Part shown: positions 24,041-31,588 of the stretch, in pieces
Layout: every line of letters starts with the position of its first letter
How positions within the stretch are numbered: position 1 is the first letter of the stretch
DNA from: Candidatus Kuenenia stuttgartensis
GTDB lineage: Bacteria; Planctomycetota; Planctomycetia; Planctomycetales; Planctomycetaceae
Assembly (NCBI GenBank): GCA_945861465.1
Contig: CAMAVB010000056.1
Span: forward strand, 1-34,342
Length of the DNA: 34,342 nt
Reading direction: 5' to 3'
Program-made: the position numbers and the translations under genes
The notes under the pieces: generated by a model
What the model saw: only the letters and a program-made list of their open reading frames with translations
Database searches by the model: none
Told to the model about the DNA's origin: nothing

Positions 24041-24865
24041 CTAAATGCCCGGACTGTGCCCCGCATGGCATTCGAAGCATACATTCTTGTCATTGACGTT
24101 TTCCGCGCCCTGTTCTTCCAGATGTTTCACCACATCAATGCTGCGAAAGCTGCTCGGCATTCCGACGACTGATGTGTGGCATGACAGACAGGTCGCTCGA
24201 TCCTGAGTAATAAACAGGTCCATCTTCGTGTGAAAATCTCCGTCCCACTCCCCGGCAGGCGGAATGACATCACCGGGCGTGCCTGCCGCCTTGATCGCAG
24301 CCGCGATATGTTCATGACCGTTGCCATGACAGTGCATACACAGGACGGCTTTGTGAGGTGACTCGGCACGTTCTTCCTGCACTTTGGAGTGGCATTTCAG
24401 ACAGTCGGCATCGGACGACAGCCTGCTGGGCTGCGATGCAATCTGCTCCAAAGCGGCCGCGCGGTAAGGACCCCTGTCGCCATATGCTTTGGGAACCAGT
24501 TGACTGCGAACAAACATCGCACCTGCACCACCGACTGTGATCAGGAAAACCAGAACTCGCAAGTGACGGGTGTGTCGCGACCAAAGCAGTCGCGAATTCA
24601 TCGTGAAACCGTTTTCCGCGCCTGCTCCCTGCGGCCAAAACTGGCTGCTCGAACCAACGACGCTGGTTGTTTCCATCACTGCTGCATGCGAATGCACGGG
24701 GTTGCCGGAGAAGGCCGGGATCGCTGATGTGTCGGCGCGTCTGGAATGCGATCGATGCACGGAGGCATCCGACAGCTCAAACACGACATCAATAAACAGC
24801 ACCACGAAGATGGTGAACATGGCCAGGACGGCAAATGCAATCCCGGCAAAAACGATGACAAGCAT
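24041..24865 (-). CDS. Membrane-anchored tetrahaem cytochrome c
   Basis: A 274-residue protein with four haem-binding CxxCH motifs at about residues 155-159 (CLKCH), 176-180 (CMHCH), 226-230 (CLSCH) and 263-267 (CFECH). Two transmembrane helices precede them: residues 1-30, and 101-118. TTGGAGGAATC upstream of ATG 24865 is a strong ribosome site. The 60 residues between the helices are polar and low in order, and an internal MNSRLLWS at about 89 could be the original start of the cytochrome, so the gene may be a fusion of a small membrane protein with an NrfH/NapC-like cytochrome. It is first in the operon with the ferredoxin and NrfD and probably passes electrons to or from them. Confidence 0.88.
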   Translation of the reverse strand: MLVIVFAGIAFAVLAMFTIFVVLFIDVVFELSDASVHRSHSRRADTSAIPAFSGNPVHSHAAVMETTSVVGSSSQFWPQGAGAENGFTMNSRLLWSRHTRHLRVLVFLITVGGAGAMFVRSQLVPKAYGDRGPYRAAALEQIASQPSRLSSDADCLKCHSKVQEERAESPHKAVLCMHCHGNGHEHIAAAIKAAGTPGDVIPPAGEWDGDFHTKMDLFITQDRATCLSCHTSVVGMPSSFRSIDVVKHLEEQGAENVNDKNVCFECHAGHSPGI

Positions 24866-24972
24866 TGTAGATTCCTCCAATGGTGGGAATTGGGTCGCGT
24901 CACGGGGGAACGCGGTGGAGGTTTGAAGTTCGGCAGAACAGTCGGGCGGGGGTTGAGGGCAGGAGATTCACT

Positions 24973-25009
24973 TTATGCATAAGAAGATACACATATCCAT
25001 AATATGCAT
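24973..25009. promoter_or_regulatory. Candidate Rrf2/NsrR-type operator region
   Basis: A perfect 10-base palindrome TTATGCATAA (24973-24982) and a second site TAATATGCATCGA with core ATGCAT at 25004-25009 lie 110-145 bases upstream of the tetrahaem cytochrome start. The core ATGCAT is that of the known E. coli NsrR half-site (AANATGCATTT). An Rrf2-family gene is in the same cluster. The similarity is short and could be chance. Confidence 0.3.
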
Positions 25010-25059
25010 CGACAACACCCATGTCAACCGAACAGGCAAAAATCGAAAATTCGCAGCTA

Positions 25060-25161
25060 AGGACCGCTCGAGAAATAACTGTCTCTTTTTATACCCCTCA
25101 CCCTGCCCTCTCCCCTTCCAGGGGAGAGGAGGATGCGGTCAATTATTTCTCGAACGGTCCT
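25060..25161. repeat. Inverted-repeat element R2-type, copy c, with a different core
   Basis: 102 bp with ends AGGACCGCTCGAGAAATAA and TTATTTCTCGAACGGTCCT, flanked by TA on the left and AA on the right, just as copies a and b. The core differs: it holds CCTCTCCCCTTCC-AGGGGAGAGG, a separate palindrome. The ends are therefore shared while the cargo changes. Confidence 0.85.
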
Positions 25162-25329
25162 AATCAGCATCAGCGGTCGTCAATCAGATCCGTCTCAATC
25201 GTGACAACCGTCAGCTACTCAGTGTTCGTATCAGCTGCAGGGCGCCAGGAGTCTGTCTGAATAACACTGTTCTTGTGAGCGCCTTGCGGCTCACGGTTTT
25301 GGAGTATCAGGGCAGACTCCGAGACTCCA

Positions 25330-25395
25330 CGCGGTCATGATTGAGAGAATTGGCGAGCGGCATGCGTCAGCTTGCCGGTACAGGAAAGAGGTACG
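25330..25395. repeat. Dispersed repeat R5, copy b
   Basis: Inverted copy of 3046-3112, with AATTGGCGAGCGGC and GCGTCAGCTTGCCGGTA conserved and a few differences elsewhere. It ends just before the 3' end of the octahaem cytochrome gene. Confidence 0.75.
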
Positions 25396-25420
25396 CCATG
25401 GGAATAAATTCTCTGTGGCG

Positions 25421-27148
25421 TTACGGTTCAGGGGCAATGGTTGCGGCAGCGGCTGCATCAACTGGGTTAGCCGTGTCGGGATTGGTTGAAGTTGCGTCAG
25501 CAACAGGGTCGGCTGCGTCGGCTGGGACGGTGACGGCGGCGTGATCCGCAGCACCCTTCTTCAGCGTTGTCTTCATTTCTTCATACCACGTATGCTCCGG
25601 ACGATTCAACAGATCGTCGATGACCTTTCGCACGGCCTCGGCTTCGGCTGTCTGGCCCGCTTCTTCTGCCTGATGAGCGAGTTCGCGAGCCTGCGGAATC
25701 AGTTCCTGATAGAACCGCTCGGCGACTTCGTACATGCCGTGCCAGTGAGCATAGTCAGGCGCCATCATCGAAGCACCATGACGCGCACGGCGACCTTCGT
25801 GATGCCACAGATAGAACCAGGTCCATTCAATCTCTTCATCAAATTCCTGCTTCGTGATCAGCTTCTGTTCGCGAAGCACTGTCATGATCGACTGACCGGG
25901 CTTGGCGAATTTTTCGTTGTAATTGATCACGAAATCATCGTACTGCGTGTAAAATGCATCAACGTAATTTTCTGTGTGGCAGTGAGTGCAGACGTTCTTC
26001 ATGGCGATACGTTTGTCCTGCCATGAATGAGCCACCAAAGCCTTGCGCTTCTCGGGATCGGTTTCTTTCACAACCTCACCGTTGGCATCGGTGTCCATTA
26101 CGAGGCTCACCGGTGGACGATTGGTCCATGAAATTCGTCCGCTCGGGTCGTGCGTGACTTTGCCACCATTGCGACTGTGTCCCGACATGTGACAGGTGGC
26201 GCAGGTCGGCGCCTGGGTGTAGTCGACTCCCAGAACCCAGTCTTTGGCATTCAGATTCATGTGGTCATGCAGGTCGCGGAACGCCACGCCGTGCTTGGAT
26301 TCTTCGAAGATTTCTTTCTGCGGATGATCGGGTCCCAGATGACACTTTCCACAGTTCTCAGGCTGACGCGCACGTCGTGGCGAAAAATCGTGGCGGGAAT
26401 GGCAGGCCGAACAGGAACCGCGCGATCCGTCGAGATTCAACCGACCAATTCCCGTGTTTGGCCAACTGCTGGCTGCCAGAATAGGACGCCCGGTCGAGGC
26501 CTTTTTGATCTGAGCCACAATATCCAGATTGGTCGGCTTACCATCTTTGTCGGGCTTGAGGTCATCGACCGTGATCAGACTGCCATCATTGGCTTCCAGA
26601 GCCACTTTGCCCCCATGGCACTGCTTGCAGCCGGTATCCACGCTGGCCATGCCGTTGACCATCGTGACGTCCCGACCGGGCGTGGGTGAATGAGGATTGA
26701 ACGGAGCCCGCGAGCCTTCGACCGTCTCAGCCAGAAAATTGTCCAATGAGGCGAGGATGTTGCCAGCCTTCGCATGGTGGCTGGCCATGAATTCTTCGGT
26801 CTCAGTCTTATGGCAGCGGCCGCAGTCACGAGGAGTGACCACGACGGCAATCATGGCTCCATAATGATCAAATGCATCGGCGTCGTGTTTCTCCGCCTGA
26901 TGACATTCGACGCAGCCCACGCCCTTCACGGCATGCGTGCTCCCCGTCCAGTGGTCGATAATCCCTGGCGAAGACTGCTGATGGCACTTCACGCAGGCCT
27001 GCGAACTGGAGGGAATCGCGACGTGCTTTACTCCACGTCCGGATTCCTGTTCGCGGCGCGTGACTTCCGTCCATTGCACGAAGATCAGCGAAATGATGAA
27101 CGCAGTACTCAAAAGGGCGATGATGATCTGCTTTGTACGGATGGTCAT
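25421..27148 (-). CDS. Octahaem cytochrome c, hydroxylamine oxidoreductase (HAO)-like
   Basis: A 575-residue protein with an N-terminal membrane helix (residues 7-25) and eight CxxCH motifs at about 52, 79, 109, 174, 246, 266, 316 and 387. Order and spacing fit the octahaem HAO family. After the last haem, WHHEGRRARHGASMMAPDYAHWHGMYEV is the conserved end of many HAO-like proteins; Tyr466 (PDYAHWHG) may align with the Tyr that crosslinks the catalytic haem in oxidative HAO, but this needs an alignment. Without that crosslink such enzymes are reductive. The last 45 residues are Ala/Pro/Asp-rich with no homology. It follows cytochrome b by 13 bp. Substrates could be NO, hydroxylamine or nitrite. 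Confidence 0.9.
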   Translation of the reverse strand: MTIRTKQIIIALLSTAFIISLIFVQWTEVTRREQESGRGVKHVAIPSSSQACVKCHQQSSPGIIDHWTGSTHAVKGVGCVECHQAEKHDADAFDHYGAMIAVVVTPRDCGRCHKTETEEFMASHHAKAGNILASLDNFLAETVEGSRAPFNPHSPTPGRDVTMVNGMASVDTGCKQCHGGKVALEANDGSLITVDDLKPDKDGKPTNLDIVAQIKKASTGRPILAASSWPNTGIGRLNLDGSRGSCSACHSRHDFSPRRARQPENCGKCHLGPDHPQKEIFEESKHGVAFRDLHDHMNLNAKDWVLGVDYTQAPTCATCHMSGHSRNGGKVTHDPSGRISWTNRPPVSLVMDTDANGEVVKETDPEKRKALVAHSWQDKRIAMKNVCTHCHTENYVDAFYTQYDDFVINYNEKFAKPGQSIMTVLREQKLITKQEFDEEIEWTWFYLWHHEGRRARHGASMMAPDYAHWHGMYEVAERFYQELIPQARELAHQAEEAGQTAEAEAVRKVIDDLLNRPEHTWYEEMKTTLKKGAADHAAVTVPADAADPVADATSTNPDTANPVDAAAAATIAPEP

Positions 27149-27161
27149 AACACACAGTCTT

Positions 27162-28211
27162 TCAATGAGCCACAACGGCTTCCCAAACAGTCAATCCAAT
27201 CAGCAGAAAAGTTCCAACGATACCAACGTAAACACTGATCTCTTCGATGCCCGTGACCTTTCGCAGCACGCGGTCAATCCAGGGCCACACGAACATCGCT
27301 CCGACGATGAACCCCGAACTGATCACCGCGAACGACAGTGAGAACAACTTCAACCAGCGAAACGAAACGTAGAAAAACCATTCTGGTTTGATGACTTCAG
27401 GCGTCGTCAGTGGATCCGCTTTCGGCCCCATCGTCGCAGGCAGCGTCACTGCCAGCGCACACAGAATGATCATCAGCACTAAACCGAGCGTGAGTTCCGT
27501 CAGCATATGATCAGGAAAGAAGTTGAAATGCTTTGGAGCAGAGGGCTCGTCATCAGGTTCAGGAAATTCCGTAACGCCGTGCATTCGGATCTGAGCGATA
27601 TGCAGAATGACCAGCAGCATCAAAGTCGTGGGCAGCACTGCCGCATGCAGAATGTAAAATCGCGACAATGTGCGCGCATTGTACTCATCGCCACCCAGCA
27701 GCAACTGCTTTCCGAGCGGTCCGACGATCGGTATGTTATCGCTGATGTTCGCCGCGACCGTCGCTCCCCAGTAGCTCAATTGTTCAAAGACCAGACTGTA
27801 ACCAGTAAAACCGATCAGCAACGTGCACATCAGCAGCGACATGCCGATCATCCAGTTCAGTTCACGCGGTTTTCGATATGCTCCGGTGAAGTACACTCGC
27901 ATCTGATGCAGAATCATGGCCGCGATCATCAGTGTCGCAGCCCACTTATGCATGCTGCGAAGAAACCAGCCAAACGAAGCCTCTTCGGTGATGTATCGAA
28001 TCGATTCAAAGGCCGAAGCGGTGGATGGCTGATAGTACAGAGCCAGCAGAATTCCCGTCACAATCTGTACGACAAACAGATATGCCGGTGTTCCGCCGAG
28101 GCAAAACCACCAGCGTTTCAGATGATTCGGAACGGGTTCATTCGTTAACTCCGCCAGTTGCTCACCGGAAATCGGGACTCGTTCGTAAAGCCACTCAGCA
28201 ATCTTCCCCAT
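27162..28211 (-). CDS. Cytochrome b of a Rieske/cytochrome b complex
   Basis: A 349-residue membrane protein joining a b6-like N-terminal half and a subunit-IV-like C-terminal half. Haem ligands are His88/His102 (MHKWAATLMIAAMILH) and His189/His204 (LHAAVLPTTLMLLVILH). The second pair has 14 residues between, as in b6 rather than mitochondrial cytochrome b (13). The quinol-site motif PEWY appears as PEWFF (about 276-280), keeping the Glu. ATG 28211 is chosen over the upstream frame because it follows the Rieske stop by one base and starts MGKIAEWLYERV, the family N-terminus. It should oxidise or reduce quinol together with the Rieske protein. Confidence 0.93.
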   Translation of the reverse strand: MGKIAEWLYERVPISGEQLAELTNEPVPNHLKRWWFCLGGTPAYLFVVQIVTGILLALYYQPSTASAFESIRYITEEASFGWFLRSMHKWAATLMIAAMILHQMRVYFTGAYRKPRELNWMIGMSLLMCTLLIGFTGYSLVFEQLSYWGATVAANISDNIPIVGPLGKQLLLGGDEYNARTLSRFYILHAAVLPTTLMLLVILHIAQIRMHGVTEFPEPDDEPSAPKHFNFFPDHMLTELTLGLVLMIILCALAVTLPATMGPKADPLTTPEVIKPEWFFYVSFRWLKLFSLSFAVISSGFIVGAMFVWPWIDRVLRKVTGIEEISVYVGIVGTFLLIGLTVWEAVVAH

Positions 28212-28212
28212 C

Positions 28213-28824
28213 TCATGCGACTCCTGAATGATCGGTGCCAGGAGCGACGTCTTCACGGTTCGGGAGACAAGTCTTTGATGGTTTTGCAGGACACGAGGCA
28301 ATCGATTCCATGGGAACTTCGAGAAACAGCAGACCGTTCTCCACTTTCAGCGGAAATCGAACCAGAGACTGATTTGCGGCCTGAGGAGGCCCGGCAACCG
28401 GCTTCCCTTCCCGATCAAATGCACCATTGTGACACGGACAAAAGAAGCGATCGTTTTGAGACTCCCAGTGCACCCGGCAACCCAGGTGCGGGCAGACACT
28501 GGACAGGGCAAGAAAGTCCTCGGCCGCCATCCCCGCCCCCTGTCGAGCCACCACCACTTTCACACCGACCGGCGACGTGAAGTCCAGAGCTTCCCCCTGC
28601 GCAAGAGACTCAGTCGTACAGACAAACAGCCAGCCTTTTGTTTTCCCTGCGGCAGGGTAAACAAATTCCCCGAGCATGTAGCCAAAGGTTCCATAGGCAC
28701 CCAGCAATCCGGCAGTCATGGCCGCTCCGCTGGCGGTTGTCAGAAACCTTCGTCGCGGCTGATCGTCACTTGACGGCAGAAGCGCCGCGTTGTGGTCGTC
28801 GTGTGCGGGCTTATCATTGGCCAT
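28213..28824 (-). CDS. Rieske iron-sulfur protein
   Basis: A 203-residue Rieske subunit. The start at 28824 overlaps the end of the protoglobin gene by 11 bases. RRRFLTTASGAAMTAGLLGAY (24-44) is a twin-arginine leader that also serves as membrane anchor. The [2Fe-2S] ligands are Cys111-Pro-His113 in CPHLGC and Cys129/His132 in CPCHNGAF, with Cys116 and Cys131 as the stabilising disulfide pair. It forms the high-potential arm of the complex with the cytochrome b encoded next. No cytochrome c1 or f gene follows; the octahaem cytochrome takes that place in the operon. Confidence 0.94.
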   Translation of the reverse strand: MANDKPAHDDHNAALLPSSDDQPRRRFLTTASGAAMTAGLLGAYGTFGYMLGEFVYPAAGKTKGWLFVCTTESLAQGEALDFTSPVGVKVVVARQGAGMAAEDFLALSSVCPHLGCRVHWESQNDRFFCPCHNGAFDREGKPVAGPPQAANQSLVRFPLKVENGLLFLEVPMESIASCPAKPSKTCLPNREDVAPGTDHSGVA

Positions 28825-29407
28825 CCACGGGAACTCCTGCCTGGTAGTGACGCGTGATGAAGTCGTTCTGAATCCACAGTAACTTGTTGAAGGCACGCTG
28901 TGTCTGCAGGCTCTTTGTGCTGTCCAGTGGTGATTCCGCAACAGTTTCCATGATCGCGTCCGACAGCAGTCCCATCAGGGCGTTCATCTGAACCAAAGGC
29001 ACAATGATCGCCTTGCTTCCGGCATGAGGGGTATGCATCCTGCCGACCATGTCCAGATACTGCACCATTTTGGCATCGTATGACCGACCGATGAGTTGCA
29101 TGAAGTATCGATTCAGGTGATCTTTGCGAAAACGAATCTGCGGATGATTCGTAGTGAGGTCCGCCAGTTTTTCCGGCACATCACCCTCGTATCCGTGCTG
29201 TCTCGGCACGAAATGACGTGCTGTGGCGTCATAGCCAAGAAGTTTCGTGTAGGTTTTTTCAACCAGTTCGCCGATACGCGGGCCGATGTGTGGTGCAAAC
29301 GCCTGAATTAGCGCAGCATCCGCAGCCCCAAAGCCGATGAATTCCGCGAGGTATTCGTAGCGATACTGCGAGTCCGTCTCGAGTCGTGCTTCGTCGATCG
29401 TCTTCAT
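28814..29407 (-). CDS. Protoglobin-family haem protein
   Basis: A 197-residue single-domain globin of the protoglobin/globin-coupled-sensor group. RYEYLAEFIGFGAADAALI is the typical pre-A/A helix region, HFVPRQ and the Phe/Tyr-rich middle are in the B-E region, and His125 in LDMVGRMHTPHAG is the expected haem-binding F8 histidine. No output domain follows, so it is a sensor without effector or, more likely, an NO/O2-binding protein. The ATG at 29407 is preferred to the frame start at 29452. It follows HCP by 145 bp and overlaps the Rieske gene, which ties it to the redox operon. Confidence 0.88.
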   Translation of the reverse strand: MKTIDEARLETDSQYRYEYLAEFIGFGAADAALIQAFAPHIGPRIGELVEKTYTKLLGYDATARHFVPRQHGYEGDVPEKLADLTTNHPQIRFRKDHLNRYFMQLIGRSYDAKMVQYLDMVGRMHTPHAGSKAIIVPLVQMNALMGLLSDAIMETVAESPLDSTKSLQTQRAFNKLLWIQNDFITRHYQAGVPVDGQ

Positions 29408-29551
29408 GGTTCTTCGACTGATCTCCGGCTGATGTTTTTCTGGTGGACACACGCGCTAATCTCACACGCTGACAGAGACTCGCAACTTGTAATCAGACTG
29501 ATGATCCTGCGCACAGCACGCGCGGTTTTGAAATTGCATGTTGAATTCGTC

Positions 29552-30838
29552 TCAGGCACCCAGTTGAACAAGCTCAGCGGGCGGAGAGGATTCGATGATC
29601 TTCAGGTCGAATCTGTCCTGCAGAATCTTGAACACGTTCGGCGACACGAATGCAGGAGCCACTGGGCCAACACGAATACCTTTCACGTTCAGTGCCAGCA
29701 GGCTTAACAGCACAGCGACTGCCTTCTGTTCAAACCACGACAACACAATATCCAGCGGTAGATCATTCACGCCGCAGTCGAACGCTTTTGACAACGCCAG
29801 AGCCACCTGAACCGCTCCGTAGGCATCATTGCACTGACCCATGTCGAGGAGTCGCGGCAGTCCGGCAACCGTGCCGTAGTCGTGGTTTCGAATACGATAT
29901 TTTCCACAGCCCAGCGTCAGGATGATGGATTCGTTCGGCGAAGATTCCGCCAGCTTCGTGTAATAGTTGCGCCCGGATTCCGCGCCATCGCAGCCACCGA
30001 TCAGATAGAAGCGTTTGATCGCTCCCGATTTTACAGCGTCCACAACCTGGCCTGCCAAGCCGAGGATCACGCTGTGGTGAAAACCAATTGTTGATTCACG
30101 CACTTTGTTTTCAGGCAGCGGAGGACATTCCCTGGCTTTCGCGATCACGGCTGAAAAATCGCTGTCCTTCAGGCGTGTTCCTCCCGGAACTGCCGTGACT
30201 CGATTTGTGAACAAACGGTCGGCATACGTATCCGGCGGAATCAGCACGCAGTTCGTAGTGCCCAGGATCGGCCCCGAGAACATCGGGAACTCCCACAACT
30301 GATTCTGCCACGGGCCACCATAATGACCGGCCAGATGCGGATGCTTCTTGAGGCCGGGATAGCTGTGAGCCGGCAACATTTCACCGTGGGTATAGACGTT
30401 GATTCCCGTGCCCGCTGTTTGCTCCAGCAGGTCGGAAAGATCGAGCATATCGTGCCCGGTGACCAGAATTCCGGGACCTGCTTTCGTGCCCTCGTAAACG
30501 ACAGTTGGCTCGGGCGTGCCAAATCGTTCAGTATGTCCTTCGTCGAGCATCTGCATCACGCGGAGATTCTGACGACCACACTCCAATACCAACTCAAGCA
30601 GACTTTCCAAATCGAAGTTGACATTCGTGACAGTCGAAAACAGAGCCTCTTCGATGAAGGCACTCACGTTCTCGTCAGTTTTCCCCAGCCGCCGGGCATG
30701 ATGAGCATATGCAGCCATCCCTTTGACACCATACAGAAGAATCTCCTGCAGTGACTGCATATCTTCATCTTTTCCGCAGACACCGATGTCGGTACATCCG
30801 GTTCCATTTTGAGTCTGTTCGCACTGATTACAGAACAT
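29552..30838 (-). CDS. hcp: Hybrid cluster protein (hydroxylamine reductase/NO reductase-like), short form
   Basis: A 428-residue Hcp. The N-terminal cluster ligands are Cys3, Cys6, Cys15 and Cys21 (C-x2-C-x8-C-x5-C), and the hybrid-cluster Cys residues are in TTNCVLIPP, IGGCDGAE and LGCGKYR. E. coli Hcp has about 550 residues; here the middle helical region is shortened, as in the class III proteins. HCPs reduce hydroxylamine in vitro and NO in vivo, and are usually induced by nitrosative stress. No Hcr reductase is adjacent. GAGGGG lies upstream of the ATG. It is the first full gene after the Rrf2 gene. Confidence 0.94.
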   Translation of the reverse strand: MFCNQCEQTQNGTGCTDIGVCGKDEDMQSLQEILLYGVKGMAAYAHHARRLGKTDENVSAFIEEALFSTVTNVNFDLESLLELVLECGRQNLRVMQMLDEGHTERFGTPEPTVVYEGTKAGPGILVTGHDMLDLSDLLEQTAGTGINVYTHGEMLPAHSYPGLKKHPHLAGHYGGPWQNQLWEFPMFSGPILGTTNCVLIPPDTYADRLFTNRVTAVPGGTRLKDSDFSAVIAKARECPPLPENKVRESTIGFHHSVILGLAGQVVDAVKSGAIKRFYLIGGCDGAESGRNYYTKLAESSPNESIILTLGCGKYRIRNHDYGTVAGLPRLLDMGQCNDAYGAVQVALALSKAFDCGVNDLPLDIVLSWFEQKAVAVLLSLLALNVKGIRVGPVAPAFVSPNVFKILQDRFDLKIIESSPPAELVQLGA

Positions 30839-31087
30839 CGCTGCCCCTCGTGTGGCTAGAATTGAGAACTTTATTCCACAGGAAGAACCCTCCTGCCGCC
30901 CACAGCCTACTGCCTGCTATTGTGGATGTCAAGGTCCACAAGTCCTCTTGGTGGTGAGCGATTCGAGAATTGCGATCAATGAGAACACCGTGAAGGCTGT
31001 TGCTTCAGCATCCGTCACAGCTGCTCGGTTGAAATCTGTGTCTCAGATGCGACTTGACACCTTGCCTTGGTGTCTTCGCCTCAACCC

Positions 31088-31516
31088 CTATTTCTTGTCT
31101 CTCGATTTTCGGGCAGCAGGTTTCGATTTCCCTCCGACTGAACATCCCATCCCCAGTGAGATGAGTTTCTTTTCTTCACACAACGGTGTGACGCTGCCGG
31201 GCTGTGAGAGTCGCTCCGCCAGGGTGGTTTCTCGAAAAATCTTCTCGGTCGCCGCTATTGCGTTATCGAGCCGCTGATGCAATGGACACAGATTCGTCCC
31301 GTGCGATTGAATCCGGAGTGGACATTGAACGATCCGCCTGATGGGCTCAACAATACTGACGACATCAAGTATCGTCAGTTCGTTCGGGCTTCTTGTGAGC
31401 AGAAAGCCGCCGTGCAGTCCACGTTGCGAAGTTACCAAGCCACCGCGTACGAGTCCCTGCATCAGCTTGGACAGATAGGGTAATGGCACCTGAGTGATAT
31501 GTTGAGGGGCATACAA
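31088..31516 (-). CDS. Rrf2-family transcriptional regulator (5'-truncated)
   Basis: 142 residues starting at a TTG. From PYLSKLMQGLVRGGLVTSQRG through LHGGFLLTRSPNELTILDVVSIVEPI it matches Rrf2 proteins, then CPLRIQSHGTNLCPLH with Cys65 and Cys77. The family normally begins about 35 residues earlier with a first helix (SxxTEYALRAL...), which is missing, and translating further upstream in frame shows no likeness to it. The winged-helix is therefore incomplete and DNA binding may be lost. Family members NsrR and IscR sense NO or Fe-S state. It sits upstream of hcp on the same strand, as expected for an NO regulator of this block. Confidence 0.75.
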   Translation of the reverse strand: MYAPQHITQVPLPYLSKLMQGLVRGGLVTSQRGLHGGFLLTRSPNELTILDVVSIVEPIRRIVQCPLRIQSHGTNLCPLHQRLDNAIAATEKIFRETTLAERLSQPGSVTPLCEEKKLISLGMGCSVGGKSKPAARKSRDKK

Positions 31517-31588
31517 CGGGAAAAGAAGACCGTTGGTACGGTTGGTTTTCTGCGTTTGGAGGGTCCTGTCGCATGGGGCGCGTCTCCA

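Larger units (their letters stand above)
24866..25420. other. Repeat-filled gap inside the redox cluster
   Basis: About 555 bp without a supported gene. It holds the palindrome TTATGCATAA at 24973-24982 and another ATGCAT at 25004-25009, the R2-type element at 25060-25161, a hairpin GTGAGCGCCTTGCGGCTCAC near 25275 and repeat R5 at 25330-25395. The promoter of the tetrahaem/ferredoxin/NrfD operon should lie here. Confidence 0.55.

Noticed and set aside
25275-25420. Small minus-strand gene downstream of the octahaem cytochrome
   Set aside because: The open frame overlaps repeat R5 and the Ala-rich tail of the cytochrome gene in another frame; no ribosome site or homology.
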